In this document: in pieces, positions 29,101 through 40,639 of the stretch
Position numbering within the stretch: position 1 is the stretch's first letter
How the letters are laid out: each line of letters starts with the position of its first letter
Source of the DNA: Margaritifera margaritifera
Taxonomy: Eukaryota; Mollusca; Bivalvia; Unionida; Margaritiferidae
Length of the DNA: 64,000 nt
Direction of reading: 5' to 3'
Assembly: GCA_029931535.1 (NCBI GenBank)
Contig: JAQPZY010001498.1
Coordinates: 3,112,001-3,176,000 of the forward strand
Translations under genes and position numbers: made by a program
The notes under the pieces: generated by a model
Databases searched by the model: none
Seen by the model: only the letters and a program-made list of their open reading frames with translations
Told to the model about the DNA's origin: nothing

Positions 29101-29880
29101 ATCTCTGTTTGTGCTTTTAACCTTGTGCATCTTTTTCCACTGCTGATTTCCCCTTTGGAGGCCCCTGGAAAAACAAATCTGTTATTGTACTCCAATGCTT
29201 GTGTTGTTTCAGGATTATTCCATTCCATGGACAGGAAGAAATCTACATGAAGATCGCGCCCAATCTACATGCAAAAGCCTTCTGACATTGAAAAGGTAAA
29301 GTAAGGTGTCCATCCTATCTTTAGTTTTATTAAATGAAAGTCAACGTCCTTTGTCACTTTGGACAAATTCAGAAAAGGGTGACAAAATGTCGTCACAAAA
29401 GCAAGATTGAATCAATATTGTACTAAGCGGTAATTTACTAGTGAAATATTAGAATGCATTTTAATTCTCTGTTGGTTCTTTTCTCTTTGTGCATCTTTTT
29501 CCACTGCTGATTTCCCCATGGAGGCCCCTAGAAATAAATCTGTTATTGTACTCCAATGTTTATGTTGTTTTAGGATTATTTCATTCCATGGACAGGAAGG
29601 CATATACATGAAGATGCGGCCCAATCTACATGCAAAAGCCTTTTGACATTGAAAAGGTAAAGTAAGTTGTCCATCCCATCTTTAGTTTTATTAAATGAAA
29701 GTTAACTTCCTTTGTCACTTTGGACAAATTCAGAAAAGGATGACAAAATGTTGTCACAAAAGCAAGATAGAAGCAATATTGTACTAAGCGGTAATTTACT
29801 AGTGAATTATTGGAAGCCATTTTACATCTCTGTCGGTGGTTTTCTTGTGCATCTTTTTCCACTGCTGATTTCCCCATGGA

Positions 29881-30595
29881 GGCCCCTGAAAAAAATATCT
29901 GTTATTTTACTCCAATGCTTGTGTTGTTTCAGGATTATTCCATTCCATGGCCAGATAGAAATATACATGAAGATGGGGCCCAATCTCCATGCAAAAGCCT
30001 TCTGACATTGAAAAGGTAAAGTCAGGTGTCCATCCTACCTTTAGTTTTATTAAATGAAAGTAAACGTCCTGTGTCACTTTGGACAAATTCAGAAAAGGTT
30101 GATAAAATCTCGTCACAAAAGCAAGATTGAATCAATATTGTACTAAGCGGTAATTTTTTTGTGAATTATTGGAAGCCATTTCACATCTCTGTTGGTGCTT
30201 TTCACTTTGTGCATCTTTTTCCACTGCTGATTTCCCCATGGAGGCCCCTGGAGAAAAATCTGTTATTGTTCTCCAATGTTTACGTTGTTTCAGGATTATT
30301 TCATTCGACGGACAGGAAGGCATGTGCATGAAGATGCGGCCAAATCTACATGCAAAAGCCTTCTGACATTGAAAAGGTAAAGTAAGGTGTCCATCCTATC
30401 TTTAGTTTTATTAAATGAAAGTGAACTTCCTTTGTCATTTTGGACAAGTTCAGAGAAGGATGACAAAATGTCATCACAAAAGCAAGATAGAAGCAATATT
30501 GTACTAAGCGGTAATTTACTAGGGAATGATTGCAAACCATTTTACATCTCTGTGCTTTTCCCCTTGTGCATCTTTTTCCACTGCTGATTTCCCCA
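29881..30595. repeat. Two-monomer segment duplicated at 32,042 (left copy)
   Basis: Inside the less ordered right part of the satellite. The segment starting at GGCCCCTGAAAAAAATATC and carrying the unusual GGTAATTTTTTTGTG near 30,150 recurs 2,162 bases (six monomers) downstream with few changes. Flanks differ on both sides, and the left junction lies within a monomer, so the copy boundary ignores monomer edges. Confidence 0.75.
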
Positions 30596-32041
30596 TGGAA
30601 CCCCTGGAAAAACAAATCTGTTATTGTACTCCAATGCTTGTGTTGTTTCAGGATTATTCCATTCCATGGATTGGAAGGCATATACATGAAGATGTGGACC
30701 AATCTACATGCAAAAGCCTTCTGACATTGAAAAGGTAAAGTAAGGTGTCCATCCTATCTTTAGTTTTATTAAATGAAAGTAAACGTCCTTTGTCACTTTG
30801 GACAAATTCAGAAAAGGGTCACAAAATGTCACAAAAGCCAGATAGTAGCAATATTGTACTAAGCGGTAATTTACTAGTGAATTATTGGAAGCCATTTTAC
30901 ATCTCTGTGTGGTTGTTTTCACCTTGTGCATCTTTTTCCACTGCTGATTTCCCCATGGAGGCCCCTGGAAAAACAAATCTGTTATTGTACTCCAATGCTT
31001 GTGTTGTTTCAGGATTATTCCATTCCATAGATTGGAAGGCCTATACATGAACATGGGGCCCAATCTACATACAAAAGCCTTCTGACATTGAAAAGGTAAA
31101 GTAAGGTGTCCATCCTATCTTTAGTTTTATTAATGATTGTAAATGTCCTTAGTCACTTTGGACAAATTCAGAAAAGGATGACAAAATGTCGTCACAAAAG
31201 CAAGATTGAATCAATATTGTACTAAGCGGTAATTTACTAGTGAAATATTAGAAGGCATTTTACATCTCTGTTGGTTCTTTTCTCTTTGTGCATCTTTTTC
31301 CACTTCTGATTTCCCCATGGAGGCCCCTAGAAATAAATCTGTTATTGTACTCCAATGTTTATGTTGTTTCAGGATTATTTCATTCCATGGACAGGAAGGC
31401 ATATACATGAAGATGCGGCCCAATCTACATGCAAAAGCCTTCTGACATTGAAAAGGTAAAGTAAGGTGTCCATCCTATCTTTAGTTTTATCAAATGAAAG
31501 TAAACGTCGTATGTGCCTTTGCACTAATTCAGAAAAGGATGACAAAATGTTGTCAGAAAAGGAAGATAGAATCAATAATGTACTAAGCGGTAATTTACTA
31601 GTGAATTATTGGAAGCCATTTTACATCTCTGTTGGTCCTTTTCACTTTGTGCATCTTTTTCCACTGCTGATTTCCCCATGGAGGCCCCTGGAAAAAAATC
31701 TGTTATTGTACTCCAATGTTTACGTTGTTTCAGGATTATTTCATTCGACGGACAGGAAGGCATATACATGAAGATGGGGCCCAATCTACATGCAAAAGCC
31801 TTCTAACATTGAAAAGGTAAAGTAAGTGTCCATCCTATCTTTAGTTTTATTAAATGAAAGTGAACTTCCTTTGTCATTTTGGACAATTTCAGAAAAGGAT
31901 GACAAAATGTCATCACAAAAGCAAGATAGAAGCAATATTGTACTAAGTGGTAATTTACTAGCTAATGATTGCAAACCATTTTACATCTCTGTTTGTGCTT
32001 TTCCCCTTGTGCATCTTTTTCCACTGCTGATTTCCCCATGG

Positions 32042-32757
32042 AGGCCCCTGAAAAAAATATCTGTTATTTTACTCCAATGCTTGTGTTGTTTCAGGATTAT
32101 TCCATTCCATGGCCAGATAGAAATATACATGAAGATGGGGCCCAATCTCCATGCAAAAGCCTTCTGACATTGAAAATGTAAAGTAAGGTGTCCATCCTAC
32201 CTTTAGTTTTATTAAATGAAAGTAAACGTCCTGTGTCACTTTGGACAAATTCAGAAAAGGTTGATAAAATCTCGTCACAAAAGCAAGATTGAATCAATAT
32301 TGTATTAAGCGGTAATTTTTTTGTGAATTATTGGAAGCCATTTCACATCTCTGTTGGTGCTTTTCACTTTGTGCATCTTTTTCCACTGCTGATTTCCCCA
32401 TGGAGGCCCCTGGAGAAAAATCTGTTATTGTTCTCCAATGTTTACGTTGTTTCAGGATTATTTCATTCGACGGACAGGAAGGCATTTGCATGAAGATGTG
32501 GCCAAATCTACATGCAAAAGCCTTCTGACATTGAAAAGGTAAAGTAAGGTGTCCATCCTATCTTTAGTTTTATTAAATGAAAGTGAACTTCCTTTGTCAT
32601 TTTGGACAAGTTCAGAGAAGGATGACAAAATGTCATCACAAAAGCAAGATAGAAGCAATATTGTACTAAGCGGTAATTTACTAGGGAATGATTGCAAACC
32701 ATTTTACATCTCTGTGCTTTTCCCCTTGTGCATCTTTTTCCACTGCTGATTTCCCCA
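32042..32757. repeat. Two-monomer segment duplicated from 29,881 (right copy)
   Basis: Right copy of the segment described at 29,881-30,595. It shares the rare GGTAATTTTTTTGTG variant near 32,312 and the CCCTTGTGCATC monomer that follows. Sequence after 32,757 differs from that after 30,595, where the left copy joins a monomer type resembling the one near 33,118. Confidence 0.75.
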
Positions 32758-35700
32758 TGGAGGCCCCTGGAAAAAAAATCTTTTGTTGTTCTCCAATGCT
32801 TGTGTTGTTTCAGGATTATTCCATTCCACGGCCAGATAAAAATATACATGAAGATGGGGCCCAATCTACATGCAAAAGCCTTCTGACATTGAAAAGGTAA
32901 AGTAAGGTGTCCATCCTACCTTTAGTTTTATTAAATGAAAGTAAACGTCCTGTGTCACATTGGACAAATTCAGAAAAGGATGATAAAATGTCGTCACAAA
33001 AGCAAGATTGAATCAATATTGTACTAAGCGGTAATTTACTAGTGAATTATTGGAAGCCATTTTACATCTCTGCTGGTGCTTTTCTCTTTGTGCATCTTTT
33101 TCCACTGCTGATTTCCCCATGGAGCCCCTGGAAAAACAAATCTGTTATTGTACTCCAATGCTTGTGTTGTTTCAGGATTATTCCATTCCATGGATTGGAA
33201 GGCATATACATGAAGATGTGGACCAATCTACATGCAAAAGCCTTCTGACATTGAAAAGGTAAAGTAAGGTGTCCATCCTATCTTTAGTTTTATTAAATGA
33301 AAGTGAACTTCCATTGTCACTTTGGACAAATTCAGAAAAGGGTGACAAAATGTTGTCACAAAAGCAAGATAGAAGCAATATAGTACTAAGCAGTAATTTA
33401 CTAGTGAATTATTGGATGCCATTTTAGATCTCTGTCGGTGGTTTTCACCTCGTGCATCTTTTTCCACTGCTGATTTCCCCATCGAGGACCCTGGAAAAGA
33501 AATCTGTTATTGTACTCCAATGCTTGTGTTGTTTCAGGATTATTCCATTCCATGGACAGGAAGAAACATACATGAAGATGGGTCCCAATCTACATGCAAA
33601 TACCTTCTGACATTGCAAAGGTAAAGTAAGGTGTCCATCCTATCTTTAGTTTTATTAATGATTGTAAATGTCCTGTGTCACTTTGTACAAATTCAGAAAA
33701 GGATGACAAAATCTCGTCACAAAAGCAAGATTGAATCAATATTGTCCTAAGCGGTAATTTACTAGTGAAATATTAGAAGGCATTTTACATCTCTGTTGGT
33801 GCTTTTCTCTTTGTGCATCTATTTCCACTGCTGATTTCCCCATTTAGGCCCCTAGTAAAAAGTCTGTTATTGTACTCCAATGTTTACGTTGTTTCAGGAT
33901 TATTTCATTCCACAGACAGGAAGGCATATACATGAAGATGGGGCCCAATCTACATGCAAAAGCCTTCTGACATTGAAAAGGTAAAGTAAGGTGTCCATCC
34001 TATCTTTAGTTTTATTAAATGAAAGTAAACGTCCTTTGTCACTTTGGACAAATTCAGAAAAGGGTGACAAAATGTCACAAAAGCCAGATACTAGCAATAT
34101 TGTACTAGGCGGTAATTTACTAGTGAATTATTGGAAGCCATTTTACATCTCTGTGTGGTTGTTTTCACCTTGTGCATCTTTTTCCACTGCTGATTTCCCC
34201 ATGGAGGCCCCTGGAAACAAATCTGTTATTGTACTCCAATGCTTGTGTTGTTTCAGGATTATTCCCTTCCATGGACAGGATGAAATCTACATGAAGATCG
34301 GGCCCAATCTACATGCAAAAGCCTTCTGACATTGAAAAGGTAAAGTAAGGTGTCCATCCTATCTTTAGTTTTATCAAATGAAAGTAAACGTCGTATGTGA
34401 CTTTGCACTAATTCAGAAAAGGATGACAAAATGTTGTCAGAAAAGGAAGATAGAATCAATAATGTACTAAGCGGTAATTTACTAGTGAATTATTGGAAGC
34501 CATTTTACATCTCTGTTGGTCCTTTTCACTTTGTGCATCTTTTTCCACTGCTGATTTTCCCATGGAGGCCCCTGGAAAAAAATCTGTTATTGTACTCCAA
34601 TGTTTACGTTGTTTCAGGATTATTTCATTCGACGGACAGGAAGGCATATACATGAAGATGGGGCCCAATCTACATGCAAAAGCCTTCTAACATTGAAAAG
34701 GTAAAGTAAGTGTCCATCCTATCTTTAGTTTTATTAAATGAAAGTAAACTTCCTTTGTCATTTTGGACAAGTTCAGAAAAGGATGACAAAATGTCGTCAC
34801 AAAAACAAGATAGAAGCTATATTGTACTAAGCGGTAATTTACTAGCTAATGATTGCAAACCATTTTACATCTCTGTTTGTGCTTTTCCCCTTGTGCATCT
34901 TTTTCCACTGCTGATTTCCCCATGGAGGACCCTGAAGAAAATATCTGTTATTGTACTCCAATGCTTGTGTTGTTTCAGGATTATTCCATTCCACAGCCAG
35001 ATAGAAATATACATGAAGATGGGTCCCAATCTCCATGCAAAAGCCTTCTGTCATTGAAAAGGTAAAGTATGGTCTCCGTCCTACCTTTAGTTTTATTAAA
35101 TGAAAGTAAACGTCCTGTGTCACTTTGGACAAATTCAGAAAAGGATGATAAAATGTCGTCACAAAAGCAAGTTTGAATCAATATTGTACTAAGCGGTAAT
35201 TTACTAGTGAATTATTGGAAGCCATTTTACATCTCTGTTGGTGCTTTTCTCTTTGTGCATCTTTTTCCACTGCTGATTTCCCCATGGAGGCCCCTGGAAA
35301 AAAATCTGTTATTGTACTCCAATGTTTACGTTGTTTCAGGATTATTTCATTCCACGGACAGGAAATAGTATACATGAAGATGGGGCCCAATCTACATGCA
35401 AAAGCCTTCTGACATTGAAAAGGTAAAGTAAAGTGTCCATCCTATCTTTTGTTTTATTAATTGAAGGTAAACGTCCTGTGTCACTTTGGACAAATTCAGA
35501 AAAGGATGACAAAATGTTGTCACAAAAGCAAGTTTGAATCAATATTGTACTAAGCGGTAATTTACTAGTGAATTATTGGAAGCCATTTTACATCTCTGTT
35601 GGTGCTTTTCACCTTGTGCATCTTTTTCCACAGCTGATATCCCCATGGAGGCCCCTGGAAAAACAAATCTGTTATTGTACTCCAATGCTTTTGTTGTTTC

Positions 35701-36071
35701 AGGATTATTCCATTCCATGGACAGGAAGGCATATACATGAAGATGATTCCCAATCTACATGCAAAAGCCTTCTGACATTGAAAAGGTAAAGTAAGTTGTC
35801 CATCCTATCTTTAGTTTTATTAAATGAAAGTGAACGTCCTTTGTCACTTTGGACAAATTCAGAAAAGGATGACAAAATGTTGTCACAAAAGCAAGATAGA
35901 AGCAATATTGTACTACATGTAAGCGGTAATTTACTAGTGAATTATTGGAAGCCATTTTAGATCCCTCTCTGTGGTTTTCACCTCGTGCATCTTTTTCCAC
36001 TGCTGATTTCCCCATGGAGGACCCTGGAAAAGAAATCTGTTATTGTACTCCAATGCTTGTGTTGTTTCAGG

Positions 36072-36965
36072 AATCTAGATCATCATCATCTGGATCATCA
36101 TCATCTAGATCATCATCATCATCATCATTTAGATCATCATCGAGATCATCTTCATCATTTAGATCATCATCATCGAGATCATCTTCATCATTTAGATCAT
36201 CTTCATTGAGATCATCTTCATCATTTAGATCTTCAATGAGATCGTCATCATCGAGATCATATTCATCATCGAGATCATCATGATCATCGTCATCATCATC
36301 ATCCATCATATGTCATCATCATCGAGTCATGTCAGGCATTGCCTGCTACCGTAAGTAGACTTTTCTAACTGCTGCTGTCATCATCATCATCTTCATCTTC
36401 ATCTTCATTAACATCATCTTCATCTTCATCATTTAGATCATCATCATCATCATTTAGATCATCATCATCGAGGTCGTCATCATCATCATCTAGATCATCA
36501 TCTTCATCCATCATCAGTCATCATCATCATCATCAGATCAGGTCAGGCATTGCCTGCTACCGTAAGAAGACGGTACTACCTGTGAATTCATCATCTTGAT
36601 CTTCATCTTCATCATCGCCATCATCATCATCAGCAGCAGCATCATCAACTTCGTCGATATCGTCAATTTTTTATCCATATTCACTTCTGACATGGAGTTT
36701 TTTTTTCTACCTATAGTTCTACATGAACATCATCCATCGTCATCATGATCCTCCTCCATCATCATCATCATCATCATCATCGAGATCATCATCATCATCT
36801 TCATCATCACCATGATCGTCATCATCATCATCCATCATCATCGAGTCAGGTCAGGCATTGCATGCTACGTAAGTAAACGGTACTACCTGCTACTGTCATC
36901 ATCATTATCATCATGTTCATCTTCATCTTCGACATCATCAGCATCATCTCGATCATCATCATCTA

Positions 36966-37013
<48 letters not shown>

Positions 37014-37036
37014 TCAATCATCATCATCATCATCAC
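36072..37036. repeat. TCA/ATC microsatellite-rich block at the satellite edge
   Basis: Immediately after the last satellite monomer the sequence becomes dominated by TCA (equivalently ATC or CAT) trinucleotides, interrupted by TTTAGATCATC and GAGATCATC variants. Three islands of a non-microsatellite module occur at about 36,330, 36,540 and 36,845. Each has the form TCAGGTCAGGCATTGCCTG followed by CTACCGTAAG or a close variant. Depending on frame the repeat reads as poly-Ser, poly-His or poly-Ile on the plus strand and poly-Asp on the minus strand. The resulting open frames (for example 36,067-36,309 minus, 80 codons and Asp-rich) are low-complexity translations without other support. Confidence 0.9.
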
Positions 37037-40000
37037 CGGTCTCTGCCAGGGACAGTCTTGTCCCAGTCGTCTCTCAGGATTTGTTGTCGTTTTGACTTCT
37101 TTTGTCTATGGTCACTTCTGACATGGAGTTTTCCTTTGTTGTTATTGTTATTGTTGTAGTGGAGATAGGTCCTCAATGCTGAAAGAAGTCTCGTCGTCAG
37201 GAATTTCTCTCCCTTCCATGGACAGGAAGTTGCATATCGAAACCTTCGATTTGATTAGGATTGTTCTCCACTAGTCTCTGCCAGGGACAGGCTTGTCCCA
37301 GTTGTCTCTCAGGATTTGTTGTCGTTTTGGCCCATCATCATCATCATCATCATACAGTGTCTCTTGTCATGAATACACTTCATCGTATGTATATGATAGA
37401 GTCAGGTCAGGCATCGCCTGCTACCATAAATAGGAGTAGACGGTACTACCTCCCACTGTCATCTTCAAGATCATCATCATCAAGATCATCATTGAGATCG
37501 TCACCATCCATCATCTTCATCATCATCATCAGCAGCAGCATCATCACCGGTCTCTGCCAGGGACAGGCTTGTCCCAGTCGTCGCTCAGGATTTGTTGTCG
37601 TTTTGGCTTCTTTTCTCCATGGTCACTTCTGACATGGAGTTTTTCTTTGTTATTGTTATTGTTGTAGTGGAGATAGGTCCTATATGGTGGAAGAAGTCTC
37701 GTCATCAGGAATTTCTCTCCCTTCCATGGACAGGAAGTTGCATATCGAAACCTTAGATTTGATTCGGATTGTACTCCACTAGTCTCTGGCAGGGACAGGC
37801 TTGTCCCAGTCGTCGCTCAGGATTTGTTGTCGTTTTGGCTTCTTGTCGTCATCATCCTCCTCATCCATCATTATCATCCATCATCAATCATCATCCGTCA
37901 TCATCATCCATCAATCATCATCATCATCCATCATCATCATCATCACCGGTCTCTGCCAGTGACAGTCTTGTCCCAGTCGTCTCTCAGGATTTGTTGTCGT
38001 TTTGGCTTCTTTTCTCCATGGTTACTTCTGACATGGAGTTTTTCTTTGTTGTTATTGTTATTGTTGTGGTGGAGATAGGTCCTCAACGCTGGAAGAAATC
38101 TCGTCGTCAGGAATTTCTCTCCCTTCCATGGACAGGAAGTTGCATATCGAAACTTTCGATTTGATTAGGAATGTACTCCACTAGTCTCTGCCAGGGACAG
38201 GCTTGTCCCAGTTGTCTCTCAGGATTTGTTGTCGTTTGGCTCATCATCATCATCATCATCATCATACAGTGTCTCTTGTCATGAATAGACTTCATCGTAT
38301 ATATATGATAGAGTCAGGTCAGGCATCGCCTGCTATCGTAAATAGGAGTAGACAGTACTCCCTGTGACTGTCATCTTCAAGATCATCATCATCATCAAGA
38401 TCATCATTGAGATTTTCATCATCCATCATCTTCATCATCATCAGCAGCAGCAGCATCATCACCGGTCTCTGCCAGGGACAGGCTTGTCCCAGTCGTCGAT
38501 CAGGATTTGTTGTCGTTTTGGCTTCTTTTCTCCCTGGTCACTTCTGACATGGAGTTTTTCTTTGTTGTTATTGTTATTGTTGTAGTGGAGATAGGTCCTC
38601 AATGGTGGAAGAAGTCTCGTCATCAGGAATTTCTCTCCCTTCCATGGACAGGAAGTTGCATATCGAAACCTTCGATTTGATTAGGATTGTACTCCACTAG
38701 TCTCTGCCAGGGACAGGCTTGTCCCAGTCGTCGCTCAGGAATTGTTGTCGTTTTGGCTTCTTGTCATCATCATCATCCTCAGACATCATTATCATCCATC
38801 ATCAATCATCATCATCGTCATCATCATCATTGATTCAATCATCATCATCCATCATCAATCATCATCATCATCATCCATCATCATCATCATCCATCAATCA
38901 TCATCATCCATCATCATCATCATCACCGGTCTCTGCCAGGGACAGTCTTGTTCCTTTCATCTCTCGGGATTTGTTGTCGTTTTGGCTTCTTTTCTCCATG
39001 GTCACTTCTGACATGGAGTTTTTCTTTGTTGTTATTGTTATTGTTGTAGTGGAGATAGGTCCTCAATACTGGAAGAAGTCTCGTCGTCAGGAATTTCCCT
39101 CCCTTCCATGGACAGGAAGTTGCATATCAAAACCTTCGATTTGATTAGGATTGTACTCCACTAGTCTCTGCCAGGGACAGGCTTGTCCCAGTCATCGCTC
39201 AGGATTTGTTGTCGTTTTGGCTTCTCGTCATCATCCTCATCCTCATCCATCATTATCATCCATCATCAATCATCATCATCATCACCGGTCTCTGCCAGGG
39301 ACAGTCTTGTCCCAGTCGTCTCTCAGGATTTGTTGTCGTTTTGGCTTCTTTTCTCCATGGTCACTTCTGACATGGAGTTTTTCTTTGTTGTTATTGTTAT
39401 TGTTGTAGTGGAGATAGGTCCTCAACGCTGGAAGAAGTCTCTTCGTCAGGAATTTCTCTCCCTTCCATGGACAGGAAGTTGCATATTAAAACCTTCGATT
39501 TGATTAGGAATGTACTCCACTAGTCTCTGCCAGGGACAGGCTTGTCCCAGTTGTCTCTCAGGATTTGTGTTCGTTTTGGCTCATCGGCATCATCATCATC
39601 ATACAGTGTCTCTTGTCATGAATAGACTTCATCGTATATATATGATAGAGTCAGGTCAGGCATCACCTGCTACCGTAAATATTAGTTTACGGTACTACCT
39701 GCGACTGTCATCTTCAAGATCATCATCATTGAGATCGTCATCATCCATCATCTTCATCATCAGCAGATGCAGCAGCATCATCACCGGTCTCTGCCAGGGA
39801 CAGGCTTGTCCCAGTCGTCTCTCAGCATTTGTTGTCGTTTTGGCTTCTTTTTCCCATGGTCACTTCTGACATGGAGTTTTTCTTTGTTGTTATTCTTATT
39901 GTTGTAGTGGAGATAGGTCCTCAACGCTGGAAGAAGTTCGTCATCTGGAATTTCTCTCCCTTCCATGGACAGGAAGTTGCATCTCGAAACCTTAGATTTG

Positions 40001-40440
40001 ATTAGGATTGTACTCCACTAGTCTCTGCCAGGGACAGGCTTGTCCCAGTCATCGCTCAGGATTTGTTGTCGTTTTGACTTCTTGTCATCATCATCATCCT
40101 CATCCATCATTATCATCCATCATCAATCATCATCATCAACATCCATCATTATCATCATCATCATCATCATCCATCCATCAATCATCATCATCCATCTTCA
40201 TCATTATCATCATCACCGGTCTCTGCCAGGGACAGTCTTGTCCCAGTCGTCTCTCAGGATTTGTTGTCGTTTTGGCTTCTTTTCTCCATGGTCACTTCTG
40301 ACATGGAGTTTTTCTTTGTTGTTATTGTTATTGTTGTAGTGGAGATATGTCCTCAATACTGGCAGAAGTCTCGTCAGGAATTTCTCTCTCTTCCATGGAC
40401 AGGAAGTTGCATATTAAAACCTTCGATTTGATTAGGAATG
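37037..40440. repeat. Composite tandem array of ~235-bp core plus TCA spacers
   Basis: Eight copies of a core begin with ACCGGTCTCTGCCAGGGACAG (variants included) near 37,037, 37,547, 37,945, 38,461, 38,925, 39,283, 39,782 and 40,215. Each core runs through CTTCTGACATGGAG, TTGTTATTGTTATTG, GAGATAGGTCCTCAA, CAGGAATTTCTCTC, CCATGGACAGGAAG and CTTCGATTTGATTAGG to TGTACTCCACTAG. A second, shorter copy of the CTCTGCCAGGGACAGG head follows and leads into a TCA tract of variable length, which explains the uneven spacing of 358-517 bases. Three of the spacers also carry a module with TCAGGTCAGGCATC and GTCTCTTGTCATGAATA. Open frames of 85-141 codons recur across units with a shared C-terminal hydrophobic stretch, but their N-terminal parts are TCA-encoded and differ per copy. 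I regard them as repeat artefacts. The last core decays near 40,440. Confidence 0.9.
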
Positions 40441-40639
40441 TACTCATATTTCTTCATCAATCTAAGGTCGATCTCTTGCAAGCCCTTTGGACATCAATAC
40501 AGAACGGACAGTGTTCAGATGACATGTAGGATTTGGCTGTAATTTTGTTATCATATTTCACATCCCAATCTAAGGTTATACTAGCGCGTTGCATACCAGA
40601 AATTATGCTTCAAGAGTCCTTGTATTGTTCAAAATACAG

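Larger units (their letters stand above)
1..36071. repeat. Satellite array, ~361-bp monomer, about 100 copies
   Basis: A continuous head-to-tail array fills the left part of the window and enters it already in progress at base 1, so its true left edge is outside. Every monomer can be followed by landmarks in fixed order: GGTAAAGTAAGG, CATCCTATCTTTAG, GACAAATTCAG, GTACTAAGCGGTAATTTAC, CACTGCTGATTTCCCC, a run of A, TTGTACTCCAATG, TGTTTCAGGATTATT, CAGGAAG, and CCTTCTGACATTG. Spacing between equivalent landmarks is 357-363 bases, with small indels mostly in the A-run. Copies differ by scattered substitutions and fall into several subtypes, for example AAGATAGAAGC versus AAGATTGAATC, and GGTTGTTTTCACC versus GGTGCTTTTCTC. 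Most monomers contain open frames of 60-120 codons on both strands. They start and stop within one monomer, differ between copies, and resemble no protein family I know, so I treat them as non-coding by-products. The length is close to two nucleosome repeats, which is an inference about packaging only. Confidence 0.97.

Noticed and set aside
1..36071. Dozens of open frames of 60-136 codons on both strands of the satellite
   Set aside because: They repeat with the monomer, exist in several overlapping frames at once, are lost in some copies by single substitutions, and match no protein family. They are expected by-products of a low-stop repeat.
36072..40301. His-, Ser- and Ile-rich open frames of 60-141 codons
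   Set aside because: These are direct translations of the TCA microsatellite in its three frames, with no independent coding signal.
37179..40440. LPWTG peptides resembling the bacterial LPxTG sortase signal, followed or preceded by hydrophobic stretches
   Set aside because: The context is a eukaryotic tandem repeat, the motif comes from the repeated CTTCCATGGACAGG sequence, and order and charge pattern do not fit a sorting signal.
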